Origin: Natrarchaeobaculum sulfurireducens
GTDB lineage: Archaea > Halobacteriota > Halobacteria > Halobacteriales > Natrialbaceae
Length of the DNA: 64,000 nucleotides
Assembly: GCF_003430825.1 (NCBI RefSeq)
Contig: NZ_CP024047.1
Location: 2,046,001 to 2,110,000 of the forward strand
Reading direction: 5' to 3'
Part shown: in pieces, positions 63,901 through 64,000 of the stretch
Layout of the letters: the number at the start of each line of letters is the position of its first letter
How positions within the stretch are numbered: position 1 is the first letter of the stretch
The notes under the pieces: model-generated
The model's database searches: none
What the model was told of the DNA's origin: nothing
The model's input: only the letters and a program-made list of their open reading frames with translations
Position numbers and translations under genes: made by a program

Positions 63901-64000
63901 GAAGTAGCGGTCGATGTCGCGGACGACATCGTCGTCCCGGAACGGGGCCGGCGACTCGGCGATCTTTTCGCGGCAGTACTCGACGAGTTTGCCGTACTCG
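60931..64000 (-). CDS. UvrD/Rep-type helicase with C-terminal PD-(D/E)XK Fe-S nuclease, 5' part beyond window
   Basis: At least 1022 residues are visible and the frame stays open to the window edge, so the N-terminus with Walker A lies outside. Helicase motifs in order are 'YCDEFQDTDETQ' (II), 'GDKDQAIYGWRG' (III), 'LNFRSRQEIL' (IV), 'MTVHQAKGLEFDTVLV' (V) and 'LHVALTRAENHLFVFG' (VI). The tail is an AddB/RecB-like nuclease: 'ETCPRKHYLEHV', 'GTVFHDVAEEAF', 'GYVDSVR', 'VVLDYKTT' and closing Cys in 'HCRFCPHRSLGC', a likely [4Fe-4S] clasp. It probably processes double-strand breaks. A partner gene could lie to the right. Confidence 0.92.
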   Translation of the reverse strand, partial: EYGKLVEYCREKIAESPAPFRDDDVVRDIDRYFRALQTCVTKTIETLSLDDPTTKHLPRALFGNQIHGTATTRIEQTPLGRLKHHVEFLRLARHYADVYADYHAHLEAERALDFDELVRTATALVAGEPDPAGVDRPTAERIADGLTAEWDQVYCDEFQDTDETQFSLITALTDGPDRPELLAIGDKDQAIYGWRGTDREGLDRLADVYDDHEALALELNFRSRQEILDLTNHCYYDGQSTKTLREDGRTPGEYWCVDEPDDPDGPPDRVVVVESDDLESDPADQVAATVSRLLNGEATNVPRRDLADVAVIVRTNRHAQAVAGALRDRQIPYEISGSPRGTVAPGIQTLLSYLRALVDPDADVHLRRVLTYRYRLPAADLRTLQRRDGSLFEAVFDVNPETLERPNRLETARTHLEMLSEQRDVYPLSGFLRRFRELTRLEWFLTGEERAELDRLDRFVDAYGGDDIIRRLTDEFVDALERLFAGSGSDRTRGTRSEDCVDVMTVHQAKGLEFDTVLVPYLSDEEWCVDRDYAERARYRLLAATLAEDVQSPLCADLEAESVAEEWRVLHVALTRAENHLFVFGSAYDYDGEEGDLAASSADACLAPEVEWSVTGRRMDLWETLRSSFERVRETYPRSVADRTDEIGRSAGTSPGTITYYAGYDDRPIEPLETREAIETVHRLGRLLRTETLLPAADAADVRERVADVDGDVPTIRVPNGRSLSALSADTVRFPLTALTSRTDLEAAIYHSYSALETHETCPRKHYLEHVVRAIDDPEPTGAGRRRRADGRSSARVVGTVFHDVAEEAFYREYRTREEWREAAVRQLTARGLLESRDELLACVDRYFEAHAPTVDSPIAEWPQLAAELPFSLADVPGLAGDVVGYVDSVRRLPTSDAAAGEAGDGLVVLDYKTTAERIDPEDAVQLALYVRACNDRFDEPIVAAGYVYVGDVDGPGVELFDPAELPAWDDVRDALEAVDDPSYQETRPGAHCRFCPHRSLGCAPAEYGLSEIDALEGTGDD

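Overview
The window is chromosomal DNA from a halophilic archaeon (class Halobacteria). The evidence is the GC-rich, Asp/Glu-rich acidic proteome, twin-arginine lipoproteins, sn-glycerol-1-phosphate dehydrogenase for archaeal lipids, an archaeal-type prolyl-tRNA synthetase, the FolC-FolP fusion, a HalOD1 protein and an HTR-like protein, and genes that sit 24-36 bases behind TATA boxes with almost no leader. The genus cannot be fixed from the sequence; the gene set would suit Natrialbales. I found no rRNA, tRNA or CRISPR array.

Layout. 1-455 is the end of a VOC-fold gene. 456-2600 is a visibly AT-richer accessory patch with a lipoprotein, a glycine-zipper membrane peptide, a DUF6498 protein and degenerate intergenic repeats. 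2725-5843 is an operon for the E1 beta and alpha subunits of a 2-oxoacid/acetoin dehydrogenase plus an AcoX-like NAD-kinase-fold protein, with no E2 or E3 in view. 6005-16688 holds a PHP phosphatase, a membrane protein, aroC, a phosphatase/phosphodiesterase, a winged-helix GNAT protein, aroA, a LolA-like lipoprotein, an M24 peptidase, a response regulator and an FAD oxidoreductase. 16971-24101 has carB without carA, a TraB-family protein and the folate fusion protein. 24809-25973 is a YeiH-type exporter preceded by a coupled small ORF. 26338-29964 is pstSCAB without phoU, ending at what looks like an orphan IS200/IS605 right end. A chemotaxis transducer follows, then an internally deleted trpB remnant, a HIT protein, a glycosyltransferase and two surface proteins, one with an Asp-rich repeat tail.

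36992-45540 carries an S9 peptidase, a membrane protein, a Mo/W-cofactor group (mobA, an aldehyde:ferredoxin oxidoreductase homologue, a yqeC-like gene), a flippase-like protein and egsA. 45762-49105 holds small regulatory and redox genes. 49169-53776 is gltB, followed by proS, a quinone oxidoreductase, a large multi-PAS histidine kinase, an MTH1-like NUDIX hydrolase and, running off the right edge, a UvrD/PD-(D/E)XK helicase-nuclease.

The strongest points for follow-up are the AOR homologue that lacks all the expected [4Fe-4S] cysteines yet sits between mobA and yqeC; the 88-residue trpB deletion product; the solo IS200/IS605 end against pstB, which could in principle encode a guide RNA; a 72-nt structured-RNA candidate upstream of the TraB gene; and a 24-bp x 5 tandem repeat in the long gltB-proS gap. 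No clearly new multi-gene defence system is visible.
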